A stretch of DNA of 64,000 nt from Bacteroidales bacterium (GCA_014800525.1 JAAVFV010000009.1:1-64000), one strand, 5' to 3'; shown: positions 38,659 to 47,476, numbered from the stretch's first letter. Program-made: numbers and translations. The notes: a model not told the origin generated them from the letters alone.

Positions 38659-38699
38659 GAGTAATTATTGCCCCTGATCTTTCCATCTATAATTAATTG

Positions 38700-38720
38700 A
38701 AAAAAAGCCCGAAGCCGGGC
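38700..38720 (-). terminator. Small terminator pointing leftward, antisense to its neighbours
   Basis: Read leftward, GCCCGGCTTCGGGC is followed by seven T. Both flanking genes run rightward, so it would end a transcript antisense to the start of glnN, or it may only act as a hairpin in the glnN leader. Confidence 0.45.
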
Positions 38721-38740
38721 GAAATTAACCAACATATAAT

Positions 38741-40930
38741 ATGTCAACATTACGATTTAAAAGCGTAGAGGAGGCTACCAACCGCAAAGCTGTGAAAGTG
38801 GAGCTTCCCGAAGAGAGAGTGGAGAAGTACTATGGCAAGCAGGTGTTCAATCGTCAGAAGATGTTCGAATATCTTCCGAAAGAGACCTACGATGCTCTGG
38901 TAAAGGCTATCGACAATCGTGAGCCCCTTTCGCGCGAAGTGGCCGACTCCGTAGCGGAGGGCATGAAGCGCTGGGCACTTGAGAGCGGTGTGCGCCACTA
39001 CACCCACTGGTTTCATCCTCTTACCGGCAGTACTGCCGAGAAGCATGATGCCTTTGTGGAGCATGATGGCAAGGGGGGCGTGATTGAGAAATTCAGCGGC
39101 AAACTGCTCGTGCAGCAGGAGCCAGATGCGTCAAGCTTCCCCAATGGCGGAATCCGCAATACGTTTGAGGCTCGCGGATATTCGGCCTGGGATATCAGTT
39201 CTCCGGCTTTCATCCTCGATAACACCCTCTGTATCCCGACTGTGTTCATCTCCTACACCGGAGAGAGCCTTGACTATAAGACTCCGCTCCTGCGCGGTCT
39301 TAACGCGATAGACAAGGCAGCCACACGTGTGGCACACTACTTCGACAAGGATGTGAAGCATGTGATCTGCAACCTTGGTTGGGAGCAGGAATATTTTCTG
39401 GTGGATGAGGCTCTGTATGCAGCGCGTCCCGACCTGGTGATGACCGGCCGTACGCTGATGGGCCATGAGTCGGCAAAGAACCAGCAGCTCGAAGACCATT
39501 ATTTCGGCTCTATCCCGAGTCGTGTAGAGGCTTTCATGCTCGATCTGGAATATGAATGCCACAAACTCGGCATCCCGGCTAAGACACGTCACAATGAGGT
39601 GGCTCCCAATCAGTTTGAGCTCGCTCCTATCTTTGAGGAGTGTAATCTTGCCAACGACCATAACCTTCTTCTGATGTCGCTGATGGAGGAGGTGGCAAAG
39701 CGTCATAACTTCCGTGTCCTGCTTCATGAGAAACCTTTCGCCGGAATCAACGGATCAGGAAAGCACAACAACTGGAGTCTGGGAACTGACACCGGAAAAC
39801 TGCTCTTCTCTCCCGGCAAGACCGGTAAAGATAATCTAAGCTTCATTGTGTTCGTGGCTAATGTGATGGCGGCCGTGCATAAGCATAATGGTCTGCTCAA
39901 GGCTTCGATCATCAACGCCACCAATGCCCATCGTCTTGGTGCCAATGAGGCCCCTCCGGCAATTATCTCAATGTTCCTCGGTAGTCAGCTTAGCAGCCTC
40001 TTCGACAAGATTGAGAACGGCGAGATCGGAACTGACATCAATGTGAAGGGTAAGGAGGAATTGTCGCTTGATGTGGCTCAGATTCCCGAACTCCGAATCG
40101 ATAATACCGACCGTAACCGTACGAGCCCATTCGCATTTACCGGTAACCGCTTCGAGTATCGTGCGGTAGGCTCCTCGGCTAACTGCGCGTCTGCTCTGAT
40201 CGCTCTTAATGCTGCAATGGCGGCTCAGCTCGATGAGTTCGCCGATGCTGTGGACGCCCGTGTGGCCAAGGGAGAAGTTCTGGAGTCAGCAATGCTTGCT
40301 GAGGTTAAAGACCTTCTGAAGAAGCACCGTACAATCCAGTTTGACGGCAACGGCTATTCCGATGAATGGAAGGAGGAGGCCGCACGTCGTGGACTTGATA
40401 CGGAGACTTCGGCTCCATTGATGTACGACGCATATTCACGTCCCGAGACTGTGGAGATGTTCGAGAAGACCGGTGTCCTTACCCGTAAGGAGATTGAAGC
40501 CCGCAACGAAGTGAAATGGGAGATGTATACAAAGAAGATACAGATTGAGAGCCGTGTGCTCGGAGATCTGGCTATCAACCATGTGATCCCCGCTGCCGTG
40601 CGATATCAGACGCTATTGCTTGATAATGTCTATAAGATCAAGGAATTGTTCCAGGGTGAGAAATCTGATCGTATCTCGGCACAGAATCTCCAGACCATCG
40701 AATCGATCAGCGATCACATCTCTGCCGTGAAGAGCGGTGTGGATGCGATGGTTGATGCCCGTCGTATCGCCAATAAGATCACAAGCGAGCGTGAGAAGGC
40801 TATCGCTTATCACGACACTGTGGCTCCACGCATGGAAGAGATCCGTTATCATATCGACAAGCTGGAGCTGATGGTGGATAATGAGATCTGGACACTTCCT
40901 AAATATCGCGAGATGCTTTTTATTCGCTAA
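38741..40930 (+). CDS. glnN: Glutamine synthetase type III
   Basis: Makes glutamine from glutamate, ammonia and ATP. The 729-aa length, the N-terminal catalytic-domain arrangement and HNEVAPNQFELAPIFEE (metal ligands), HEKPFAGINGSGKHNNWSLG (read near residue 328) and NRTSPFAFTGNRFEYRAVGS are characteristic of GSIII of Bacteroides, which forms dodecamers of opposite arrangement to GSI. It is a single gene ended by a strong terminator. The short leader contains a hairpin whose T-run lies on the other strand. Confidence 0.97.
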   Translation: MSTLRFKSVEEATNRKAVKVELPEERVEKYYGKQVFNRQKMFEYLPKETYDALVKAIDNREPLSREVADSVAEGMKRWALESGVRHYTHWFHPLTGSTAEKHDAFVEHDGKGGVIEKFSGKLLVQQEPDASSFPNGGIRNTFEARGYSAWDISSPAFILDNTLCIPTVFISYTGESLDYKTPLLRGLNAIDKAATRVAHYFDKDVKHVICNLGWEQEYFLVDEALYAARPDLVMTGRTLMGHESAKNQQLEDHYFGSIPSRVEAFMLDLEYECHKLGIPAKTRHNEVAPNQFELAPIFEECNLANDHNLLLMSLMEEVAKRHNFRVLLHEKPFAGINGSGKHNNWSLGTDTGKLLFSPGKTGKDNLSFIVFVANVMAAVHKHNGLLKASIINATNAHRLGANEAPPAIISMFLGSQLSSLFDKIENGEIGTDINVKGKEELSLDVAQIPELRIDNTDRNRTSPFAFTGNRFEYRAVGSSANCASALIALNAAMAAQLDEFADAVDARVAKGEVLESAMLAEVKDLLKKHRTIQFDGNGYSDEWKEEAARRGLDTETSAPLMYDAYSRPETVEMFEKTGVLTRKEIEARNEVKWEMYTKKIQIESRVLGDLAINHVIPAAVRYQTLLLDNVYKIKELFQGEKSDRISAQNLQTIESISDHISAVKSGVDAMVDARRIANKITSEREKAIAYHDTVAPRMEEIRYHIDKLELMVDNEIWTLPKYREMLFIR

Positions 40931-40954
40931 AGTAAGCCGAACTAAATGAAAAAG

Positions 40955-40988
40955 AGGCCGTCATCGGAATTCCGATGACGGCCTTTGT
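40955..40988. terminator. Terminator between glnN and the DedA gene
   Basis: AGGCCGTCATCGG pairs perfectly with CCGATGACGGCCT across AATT, followed by TTTG; preceding A residues let it also work leftward for the DedA transcript. Confidence 0.85.
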
Positions 40989-41026
40989 TATTCAGACTAT
41001 GTAATGTTTTTGAAAACGTCTTGATA

Positions 41027-41701
41027 TTACTTTGGAGAATTGGTTTGGGTCTGAGGATGCTTCTTGAAGAAAGCATTCCATAGGATATACAGCAGACAGA
41101 GCACTGCCAGGCCATATCCGGCCCAGGTGAGATAACGGTTATATTCCTCCACCTTCTGGAATAGCATGTCGGGGGAGACTGATTTAGCCAGCCACCATCC
41201 GAGGAAACCCAATACCGAGTTCCAGACGAGAGCTCCCAGAGCTGTGAAGATGGCAAAGGACCCGATATTCATTCTTGAAATACCGGCAGGAATCGAAATC
41301 AACTGACGGATTGCCGGAATCAGACGGCCCACGAATGTGGAGATAGCCCCATGCTCATCGAAATAACGTTCTGCTTTCTCCACCTTAGCCTGGTCGATCA
41401 GGCAGGCATGGCCCAGACGGCTGTTGGCAAAGCGATACACAATCGGACGTCCGATCCATAGAGCCAGGAAATAATTTATAAATGCTCCGACAAGAGCTCC
41501 GAGTGTGGCCATCACCACCACCATACAGATATTCATTTCCGCCCCGACACCATAATTGGCAGCCGCAAGATAAGCCGCGGGAGGCACCACCATCTCCGAA
41601 GGGAAAGGAATGAAGGAACTCTCTATCACCATGAAGAGAAAGACGAAGAGATAATTGGCGTTTTCAATAAACCATTGAAAAAACTGACTGGCATCAAACA
41701 T
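41027..41701 (-). CDS. DedA-family membrane protein
   Basis: Inner-membrane protein of 224 aa from the ATG at 41701 (MFDASQFFQWFIENANYLFV). The signature PFPSEMVVPPAAYLA and re-entrant segments, plus GRLIPAIRQLISIPAG, are those of DedA/SNARE-associated proteins, which flip or scramble undecaprenyl phosphate or phospholipids. Its start overlaps the end of the flavodiiron gene by 8 bp, so the two are translationally linked. An ATG at 41725 would add eight residues. Confidence 0.9.
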   Translation of the reverse strand: MFDASQFFQWFIENANYLFVFLFMVIESSFIPFPSEMVVPPAAYLAAANYGVGAEMNICMVVVMATLGALVGAFINYFLALWIGRPIVYRFANSRLGHACLIDQAKVEKAERYFDEHGAISTFVGRLIPAIRQLISIPAGISRMNIGSFAIFTALGALVWNSVLGFLGWWLAKSVSPDMLFQKVEEYNRYLTWAGYGLAVLCLLYILWNAFFKKHPQTQTNSPK

Positions 41702-42893
41702 CGGCAATGGTTTTAGTGTGTGCATTCATCACCGTTGCGGCAAATTCGCGGGCACGCTCACGTGTCTCTGCAGAAATAGCTTGTTTGAATGCAAAGAAAT
41801 CTGTCAATTCCAGGCCTGTGGTCTCTGCGAATTCCTTATACTTGGCCGCGGCCACACCCTGAGCCCATGTGAAGCCTCCGAAACCGGCAATCACCTTATT
41901 CTTTATCTCCCGGGTCACCATCGCATTGAGGAACTGCTCCATCGCAGGCATCAGACGCATTGAATAGACAGAGGAACCCATCACAATGGTCTTATACCGG
42001 AACGCATCTGCAATCACATCGCTCATTGCTGAATGTGTGAGGCTATGGATAATAATTTTCTTCTGTCCCAGCGCCGCAAACTCGGATGCCAGAAGATCGG
42101 CAATCTCAGCTGTGTTGCCATACATCGAGGAATATACGATCACCACACCATCCTCTGATTCATATGAAGCCAGACGACGGGTGATATCAACAACGCGCGG
42201 GATTTCCTGATTCCATACCGGCCCATGTGTGGGGCAGATATATTCAAGTTTTAGAGCAGACAGCTTATTGAGGGCAGCCATAACGAATTTACCGTATTTA
42301 CCCACAATATTGGAGTAATACCGATACATCTCGGGGTAATAGACTGTCGTGTCCATATCGCGGTCGATAACGGCTCCGTTAAGCGCACCGAAACATCCGA
42401 AACCATCTCCGGAGAAAAGCACGGCCTGTTCTGGAATGTAAGTCATCATGGTCTCGGGCCAATGGACCATCGGAGTCATATAGAATTTCAGTGTGAGATT
42501 TCCCAATGAGATTTCATCGCCATCCTTAACACATATAAAGCGTTCGGGATCGTCAAAATGGCAGAATCCTTTCAGCATACCTTGGGTCTGGGCATTTCCT
42601 ATGATCTTAAGATTTGGGAATGCCTTGAGGATTTCGGGAATCGCACTGGAATGGTCGGGCTCCATATGGTTTACCACCAGATAATCGGGCACTATTTGTC
42701 CGATATGATTAAAGAATTCGAGAACAGTATCGATTTTTACACCATCAATCAGGGCTGTGGCATCTGAACCTTTTACAATATATGAATTGTAAGAAACGCC
42801 ATACGGGAGGGGCCATTGGGCCTCAAATTTTTCGGTGACACGATCATTGACACCGACATAGAAAACATCCGGAGTAATTTGGTTGATATTCAT
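41694..42893 (-). CDS. FprA-family flavodiiron protein
   Basis: Cytoplasmic protein that reduces oxygen to water or NO to nitrous oxide in anaerobes. The N-terminal metallo-beta-lactamase-fold domain binds a di-iron site (HMEPDHSSAIPE, then HWPETMMTY and later His). The C-terminal flavodoxin domain begins VVIVYSSMYGNTAEIADLLA near residue 250 and binds FMN. The length (399 aa) is typical of class A. Rubredoxin is not encoded nearby. Protection from oxygen fits a gut anaerobe. Confidence 0.94.
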   Translation of the reverse strand: MNINQITPDVFYVGVNDRVTEKFEAQWPLPYGVSYNSYIVKGSDATALIDGVKIDTVLEFFNHIGQIVPDYLVVNHMEPDHSSAIPEILKAFPNLKIIGNAQTQGMLKGFCHFDDPERFICVKDGDEISLGNLTLKFYMTPMVHWPETMMTYIPEQAVLFSGDGFGCFGALNGAVIDRDMDTTVYYPEMYRYYSNIVGKYGKFVMAALNKLSALKLEYICPTHGPVWNQEIPRVVDITRRLASYESEDGVVIVYSSMYGNTAEIADLLASEFAALGQKKIIIHSLTHSAMSDVIADAFRYKTIVMGSSVYSMRLMPAMEQFLNAMVTREIKNKVIAGFGGFTWAQGVAAAKYKEFAETTGLELTDFFAFKQAISAETRERAREFAATVMNAHTKTIADV

Positions 42894-43068
42894 AATTCTC
42901 TAAACTAAATTGGCGACACCGTGGTCACCGATAGTTATAACATTTAAGACGCATTTCTGGTTAGATTATCAAGGCTTTCGGGTTATCCCTTATGAAGTTA
43001 TTGGGGTGTGGCCCATTATCCTGATAATAATGGAATCTTAAATTACAAATTTAAGAAAAATCCTTGAA

Positions 43069-43100
43069 TTTGGAGAGACGCTCAAAAAGAATTATATTTG
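43069..43100 (+). promoter_or_regulatory. Consensus promoter of the dihydrouridine synthase gene
   Basis: TTTG (43069-43072), 20-bp spacer, TATATTTG (43093-43100). It is an exact match to the Bacteroidetes consensus, 43 bp before the start codon. Confidence 0.75.
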
Positions 43101-43143
43101 CAATGAATAGAGGTCTTGAAAGAGACTGCAAAATCTACAGAAG

Positions 43144-44112
43144 ATGAAGATAGAAGTTGCTCCCGTGCAGGGGCATACGGATGCGGCATGGCGCCACTTC
43201 CACCATGAAATATATGGTCGAAATTCTCATGCTGTTTCAGGAATCGAGAATGGAAAGACCGATGAAAGTTTGGTCTATTACACTCCGTTTATTCGCCTTG
43301 AGCGTGGTGATTTCCGCAAGCATGACCTGAAAGACTGGCTAAGCCACCTTAATGAAGGAACCCGCACTGTGCCTCAGGTGATATTCCGCGACATGGAAGA
43401 GCTTGAACCTCTGGTAAAAGGCTTGGTGGAGCGTGGGGCTACACGTATCGATCTGAATACCGGATGCCCGTTTCCGCTTCAGACAGCCCGTGGTCGAGGG
43501 GCTGCATTTGTGGGGAATGTGAATCAATATTCCAGAATACCGGCTCTGGTGGAGGCTTTCCCGGATGTATCATTTTCCGTAAAAATGCGTCTTGGATTTG
43601 AAAATCCGGCGGAATGGAGGGGAGTGATAGAAATTCTCAATTCGATGAAGCTGGATCATGTGGCGCTGCATCCCCGGGTGGCTAAACAACAATATGGCGG
43701 TGAACTCCATCTGGATCAGTTTGAGGAATTCCTAAGCGAGAGTCGTATTCCGGTGATCTTCAACGGTGAGATTAAATTGCCGGAAGATGCTATTGGTGTA
43801 ATGGAGCAATTCCCGAAGGCGGAGGGAGTGATGATCGCACGCGGTATCCTGGGACGCCCTTCATTGGCAGCTGAGATTCAGGAAGGTGAGGAATGGAGTC
43901 GGGAGAAAAGGCTGGAGAAGATGATGACATTCCATGATCAGCTGATCGACCATTATCGTGCCGAGCTATGTGGTGACCATCAGATACTGTCGAAGATCAA
44001 ACCCTTCTGGGAATATGCAGAGGAGGAAATCGGAAGAAAAGCCTGGAAAGCCATTGCAAAGGCTCAGAATATGGCTAAATATACCACTGCCGTTGCAATG
44101 ATCGGTCAGTAA
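43144..44112 (+). CDS. tRNA-dihydrouridine synthase family protein
   Basis: FMN-dependent TIM-barrel enzyme that reduces uridines in tRNA. The start KIEVAPVQGHTDAAWR matches the Dus phosphate-binding beginning. The catalytic Cys is in DLNTGCPFPLQ (DxNxGCP), and SVKMRLGFENP and HPRVAKQQYGG carry the FMN/tRNA residues. The length is 322 aa. Which uridine it modifies is not known. Its last 38 bases overlap the end of the leftward small gene that follows. Confidence 0.92.
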   Translation: MKIEVAPVQGHTDAAWRHFHHEIYGRNSHAVSGIENGKTDESLVYYTPFIRLERGDFRKHDLKDWLSHLNEGTRTVPQVIFRDMEELEPLVKGLVERGATRIDLNTGCPFPLQTARGRGAAFVGNVNQYSRIPALVEAFPDVSFSVKMRLGFENPAEWRGVIEILNSMKLDHVALHPRVAKQQYGGELHLDQFEEFLSESRIPVIFNGEIKLPEDAIGVMEQFPKAEGVMIARGILGRPSLAAEIQEGEEWSREKRLEKMMTFHDQLIDHYRAELCGDHQILSKIKPFWEYAEEEIGRKAWKAIAKAQNMAKYTTAVAMIGQ

Positions 44113-44404
44113 TCAGCAAATCGGCAAGCGCAATGATACGGCGCGTTAAGGAGATTGCAATGAGCCAATGTAGAAGCCAACGGTCATGGATATCCATAAT
44201 CCGTGCCTCGGAATGGGGGAGAGCGGTGATATGCCAGCCAAGACATAGGATGCAGTAATATGCTCGGTTAGGAGTTGACACATTGCGGCTCTCAAACTCA
44301 ATGGCGTTAAAGCGTATGAAATTAAGGGCTTTACGCTCCGTTTCGAAAATCATCTTATGTTTCCCGGCTCCGAGGCAATAATGACGATTGTGAGATGGTT
44401 TCAT
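44075..44404 (-). CDS. Small Cys/His-rich protein of unknown function
   Basis: A 109-aa frame. The first 60 residues look like real protein: GAGKHKMIFETERKALNFIR, then RAYYCILCLGWHITALPH. The YYCxxCxGWHxT pattern recurs in short Bacteroidales and phage proteins with one zinc-knuckle. The C-terminal 45 residues look less constrained and overlap the dihydrouridine synthase gene by 38 bp, so the frame may be extended past its ancestral end. Function unknown. Confidence 0.5.
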   Translation of the reverse strand: MKPSHNRHYCLGAGKHKMIFETERKALNFIRFNAIEFESRNVSTPNRAYYCILCLGWHITALPHSEARIMDIHDRWLLHWLIAISLTRRIIALADLLITDRSLQRQWYI

Positions 44405-44568
44405 ATTAAGATAACGTTTCCGGGATATCTTATATTTCGTAATGGAGTTGGTAGAATATTAGATTCTTATCGGAGCGTTAACATCTTTTTGGAACCGGGA
44501 ATCAGAACAAAAGATACATCCGTGGAGTTATATAAGACAAAGACCGAAACCTAATCTTAAGATTCTAC

Positions 44569-44608
44569 GGATGCCCGACTTTCCAATGCTCGGCATCCTT
44601 TTATTTTA
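44569..44608 (+). terminator. Rightward terminator with no clear gene before it
   Basis: GGATGCCCGA pairs with TCGGCATCC (one bulge), followed by TTTTATTTTATTT. The nearest rightward gene ends 456 bp upstream, so it ends either a long 3' tail of the dihydrouridine synthase transcript or an unidentified small RNA. Nothing else was recognised in 44405-44711. Confidence 0.65.
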
Positions 44609-44711
44609 TTTCGCCCATAAGCGCGTTCTGTAGATTTTGCAAGTGGTCTGAAGAATGTTCCAATAATGCAATTTTTTAAGTAAGTTAACTTAACACATCA
44701 TATAGAAAGAA

Positions 44712-45095
44712 ATGAGAAAGATATTATATTCCCTGATGATAGCAGCCGGAATTTTCGGCATCGCAATTCCATCTTCAGCCAAAACCAAAGAGGAGAACAA
44801 TCTCGTGAAAGAACTTCGCGGTGGACTCCCTGTCTATTTAGGTAACAACATGACCTGGTCGAACTTCGATATCACTGACAATGGGGATTATATGGTGGAA
44901 TATATCTGGACTATGCTTCCGGCATCTTCAGAGATCACGAATGATATGCGTTATCAGTATCGAAAGGCTCTTACAGATCCCAATGGACCGTGCAAGGGTC
45001 TTCTTGCGCTGGCGCGCAACCAGGGCAAGACGATGATCATCCGTTTCTACAACGGTAACAAAGAACTCTGTATTGAAGAGACCATCAAACCATGA
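44712..45095 (+). CDS. Small secreted protein of unknown function
   Basis: A 127-aa protein with a clear signal peptide (MRKILYSLMIAAGIFGIAIP, cleavage after SSA near residue 23). The mature part is about 100 aa, has no recognised domain, and ends with IRFYNGNKELCIEETIKP. It probably works in the periplasm. Proteins of this size and shape are common orphans in Muribaculaceae-like genomes. It is a single gene with a strong terminator. Confidence 0.75.
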   Translation: MRKILYSLMIAAGIFGIAIPSSAKTKEENNLVKELRGGLPVYLGNNMTWSNFDITDNGDYMVEYIWTMLPASSEITNDMRYQYRKALTDPNGPCKGLLALARNQGKTMIIRFYNGNKELCIEETIKP

Positions 45096-45145
45096 TAGGG
45101 CACACGTAATTATGATACTACTAAATAGTATCTGAATACTTACAT

Positions 45146-45188
45146 AAGGCCGTAATATTCTTGGTGAGAAGAATATTACGGCCTTTTT
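45146..45188 (+). terminator. Strong terminator after the secreted protein gene
   Basis: AAGGCCGTAATATTC pairs perfectly with GAATATTACGGCCTT across ten bases, followed by TTTT. Confidence 0.9.
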
Positions 45189-45217
45189 CCTGTGTTGATA
45201 GGGAGGAAGAGTGGTCC

Positions 45218-45616
45218 CTATATGTTGTTTATTATTTCGGGAGAAAGACCTGTGATTTCCGATATTGAGCCCAGATCCATTCCAGCTATCTTTATTTTAC
45301 GTACTATCTCTGTTCTTTCTTTCTCAATTCCTTTCTCAATTCCTTTCTCAATTCCTAATCTCATGCCTTCCTCTCTACCTTCCTCTCTGCCTTCCTCTCT
45401 GCCTTTTTGTATACCTAATTGCACACCTTCCTCATATCGGAAGTCGAGGCCGGCCTGAACCTCACGAAGGGCAGCCAACGACTGGCTGTAGAGCACCATA
45501 TCCTCTCCCACGACATTCACACTCTCCTTTGTTCCGTAGGCTCGTTTAAAGCCGAAATCCGACTGGAGATTGATAAACTGGGTAGGGATTTTGGGAGCTT
45601 TATCGGTCATACTCAT
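45218..45616 (-). CDS. Miniature Rpn-like protein with the nuclease core deleted
   Basis: A 132-aa frame that joins an Rpn/transposase-type N-terminus (INLQSDFGFKRAYGTKES) to its usual C-terminal tail (LAALREVQAGLDFRYEEG, then EIVRKIKIAGMDLGSISEIT). About 180 residues of catalytic core, seen in full-length relatives, are missing without a break in frame. The tail has tandem GREE and GIEK peptides, encoded by 12-bp repeats. It may be a remnant or a regulator derived from the nuclease. Confidence 0.6.
   Translation of the reverse strand: MSMTDKAPKIPTQFINLQSDFGFKRAYGTKESVNVVGEDMVLYSQSLAALREVQAGLDFRYEEGVQLGIQKGREEGREEGREEGMRLGIEKGIEKGIEKERTEIVRKIKIAGMDLGSISEITGLSPEIINNI
45324..45410. repeat. Two runs of 12-bp tandem repeats inside the miniature Rpn-like gene
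   Basis: CTTTCTCAATTC is repeated about three times near 45325-45356, and TTCCTCTCTGCC-like units about three to four times near 45368-45404. Twelve-base units keep the frame, so copy-number change would only alter protein length. Confidence 0.75.
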
Positions 45617-45766
45617 TTTAAGTTATAGGATGCAATGTAAAATTAATAAAATGAATCAAATAAAACAATATATAAACCCTGACTGAGGTGTGAGGCGAAT
45701 CTGGGGGTCTGTATCGTTTCCCATTAATTTTTAGGAGAGACCAGTAGATGGAATGAAATTAATAAT

Positions 45767-45774
45767 TAAATTTG
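45767..45774 (+). promoter_or_regulatory. Probable -7 box of bioB
   Basis: TAAATTTG matches the -7 consensus 28 bp before the bioB ATG. No -33 TTTG is visible at the expected distance. Confidence 0.5.
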
Positions 45775-45802
45775 TGGCCTCAACTATCAATAACCCGACA
45801 AA

Positions 45803-46771
45803 ATGGAAAAGTATAGTGTAGATTCACTTAAGAAAAAAGTGATTGGAGGTGGAGAAATCGATGAAACCGAAGCCCTTTGGCTGATGGAAAATGCCGACCG
45901 TGACGAACTCTATGCGGCCGCTGAGGAGATTACCCGCCATTTCGGTAAACCGGAATTCAACCCCTGTAGTATCGTAAACGCCCGTGCCGGCCAATGTTCC
46001 GAGAATTGCAAATGGTGTGCTCAATCCGGTCATTACCATACGGATTCAGATGTGCATGGTATTATCTCGGAGGCTACATGTATTGAACATGCAGAAGCAG
46101 CTAAGAGAAACAGCATAAAGAGATTCTCGCAGGTGGCGAGTGGAAGAGCAGTGAAAGGAGCCGCGCTGAGGAAGATATGTGATAATAATAGGGCAATTGC
46201 CCGCGAGACGGGACTCTTCGTATGCGCCTCATTAGGATTGCTCAATAAAGAGGAGCTTGAGGAGCTCTGGGCTTCCGGAGCGCGTCGTTACCATTGCAAT
46301 CTTGAGACAGCACGTAGTTATTTCCCCGAATTATGTTCCACCCATACTATCGATGATAAACTACAGACCATCCGTTATGCCCGGGAGGTAGGCTTTGAGA
46401 TATGTAGCGGAGGTATCATCGGAATGGGGGAGACTCCGGCCCAAAGAGTGGAATTTGCATTCACCCTTAAGGAAGCTGATCCGGATTCAATCCCGATGAA
46501 CATTCTTTGTCCCATCCCCGGTACTCCGTTGGAGAATATGCCCCCTCTTTCCGAGGATGAGATTCTGCGCACGGTTGCCATATTCCGTTTTGTGCATCCC
46601 AAAGTCGAATTACGGTTTGCCGGCGGACGTATGCAGCTATCCCGGGAAGCACAGCTTAAAGCCATGCAGATCGGAATAAATGGCGCCATCGTGGGCGACC
46701 TGCTCACCACCATCGGCTCCAAGGCCGATGAAGACCGTCGGCTCATTGAAGAAGCCGGGTATAACCTCTAA
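45803..46771 (+). CDS. bioB: Biotin synthase
   Basis: Radical SAM enzyme that inserts sulfur into dethiobiotin. The 4Fe-4S motif is in CSENCKWCAQSGHY (CxxxCxxC), and the N-terminal stretch FNPCSIVNARAGQ is family-typical. YHCNLETARSYFP and GGIIGMGET also fit, as does a later RFAGGRMQLS that supplies the 2Fe-2S Arg ligand. The length (322 aa) is normal. No other bio gene adjoins it. Confidence 0.95.
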   Translation: MEKYSVDSLKKKVIGGGEIDETEALWLMENADRDELYAAAEEITRHFGKPEFNPCSIVNARAGQCSENCKWCAQSGHYHTDSDVHGIISEATCIEHAEAAKRNSIKRFSQVASGRAVKGAALRKICDNNRAIARETGLFVCASLGLLNKEELEELWASGARRYHCNLETARSYFPELCSTHTIDDKLQTIRYAREVGFEICSGGIIGMGETPAQRVEFAFTLKEADPDSIPMNILCPIPGTPLENMPPLSEDEILRTVAIFRFVHPKVELRFAGGRMQLSREAQLKAMQIGINGAIVGDLLTTIGSKADEDRRLIEEAGYNL

Positions 46772-46796
46772 AAAATACATCACTCTCAATAAGAAA

Positions 46797-46837
46797 AATA
46801 GCCATCCGTACTCTATGCAGTCGGATGGCTATTTTTA
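46797..46837 (+). terminator. Terminator after bioB
   Basis: AATAGCCATCCG pairs with CGGATGGCTATT, followed by TTT. Confidence 0.85.
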
Positions 46838-46904
46838 TTGATGCCATGATTCGGTATAAATTCCCGAATCATTGTAAGTCGGTATCTCGGGGATTATTTA
46901 CTGC

Positions 46905-47006
46905 TCAACCGGGTGTGTTTGTGGTCAAGAGGATTACCGGGAGGAGAAAGGAGAGGAGTAGGAGAAAGAGCGTGTAGCCGATAATTATTTTTGTAGTGGG
47001 TTTCAT
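46905..47006 (-). CDS. 33-residue hydrophobic peptide
   Basis: Starts MKPTTKIIIGYTLFLLLLSF and ends TTNTPG: a basic N-terminus followed by one membrane-spanning stretch of about 20 residues. It lies 74 bp downstream of the GntR gene on the same strand, at the tail of the ABC exporter operon. It may be a small accessory membrane peptide. The evidence is only frame, composition and context. Confidence 0.4.
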   Translation of the reverse strand: MKPTTKIIIGYTLFLLLLSFLLPVILLTTNTPG

Positions 47007-47079
47007 ATCATTAATCTTTATACAAATGGGACTATTTTATCCATCCGCTGATTACAAATCCGAACTTGTGGGTCAGAGA

Positions 47080-47457
47080 TCAGACTTGTGAGGGATTGTC
47101 GATGAAATTGCGGTATCGCTCGGCAAGCTGTTCGGGAGTGATATGTAGCTGATTGAGGAGCGTAAACACCTCCCTGAGCTGATCTGTCAGCAAAGTTTCC
47201 GCACGGTAGGCAAGGATTCTCTCCGGCGCATCCTCGGCGACGAAATAGCCGATTCCTCGTCGATTATATACGAGATTCTGCATACTCAGACGCTCGAACG
47301 ACCTCACTACCGTATTGGCATTCACCTGCAGCTCGGCTGCGACATCCCTCACCGAAGGGAGGCGTTCGCCCGGCGGATAATCCCCCTGCAGGATCTGATC
47401 GCAGAGTCGATCCGCAATCTGGATATATATGGCTTTTGTATTCTGCTGGAAATTCAT
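47080..47457 (-). CDS. GntR-family regulator, YtrA type
   Basis: A 125-aa repressor with a winged helix: QIADRLCDQILQGDYPPGERLPSVRDVA (read in parts), including the GERLPSVRDVA motif and VNANTVVRSFERL recognition helix. A short helical tail replaces the large GntR effector domain, as in YtrA regulators that control ABC exporters. It overlaps neither neighbour; the permease and ATPase genes lie upstream in the same operon. The palindrome at 49277-49309 is its likely binding site. Confidence 0.92.
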   Translation of the reverse strand: MNFQQNTKAIYIQIADRLCDQILQGDYPPGERLPSVRDVAAELQVNANTVVRSFERLSMQNLVYNRRGIGYFVAEDAPERILAYRAETLLTDQLREVFTLLNQLHITPEQLAERYRNFIDNPSQV

Positions 47458-47476
47458 TATTTAAGATAAGGCTCGT

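Noticed and set aside
44357-44554. Rightward 65-codon frame ending just before the orphan terminator
   Set aside because: Position is suggestive, but the residues are unremarkable and it is largely antisense to the leader and start of the Cys/His-rich gene; not supportable as a gene.
45324-45410. CRISPR-like short repeats
   Set aside because: The units are 12 bp without spacers and lie inside a coding frame; they are coding tandem repeats.
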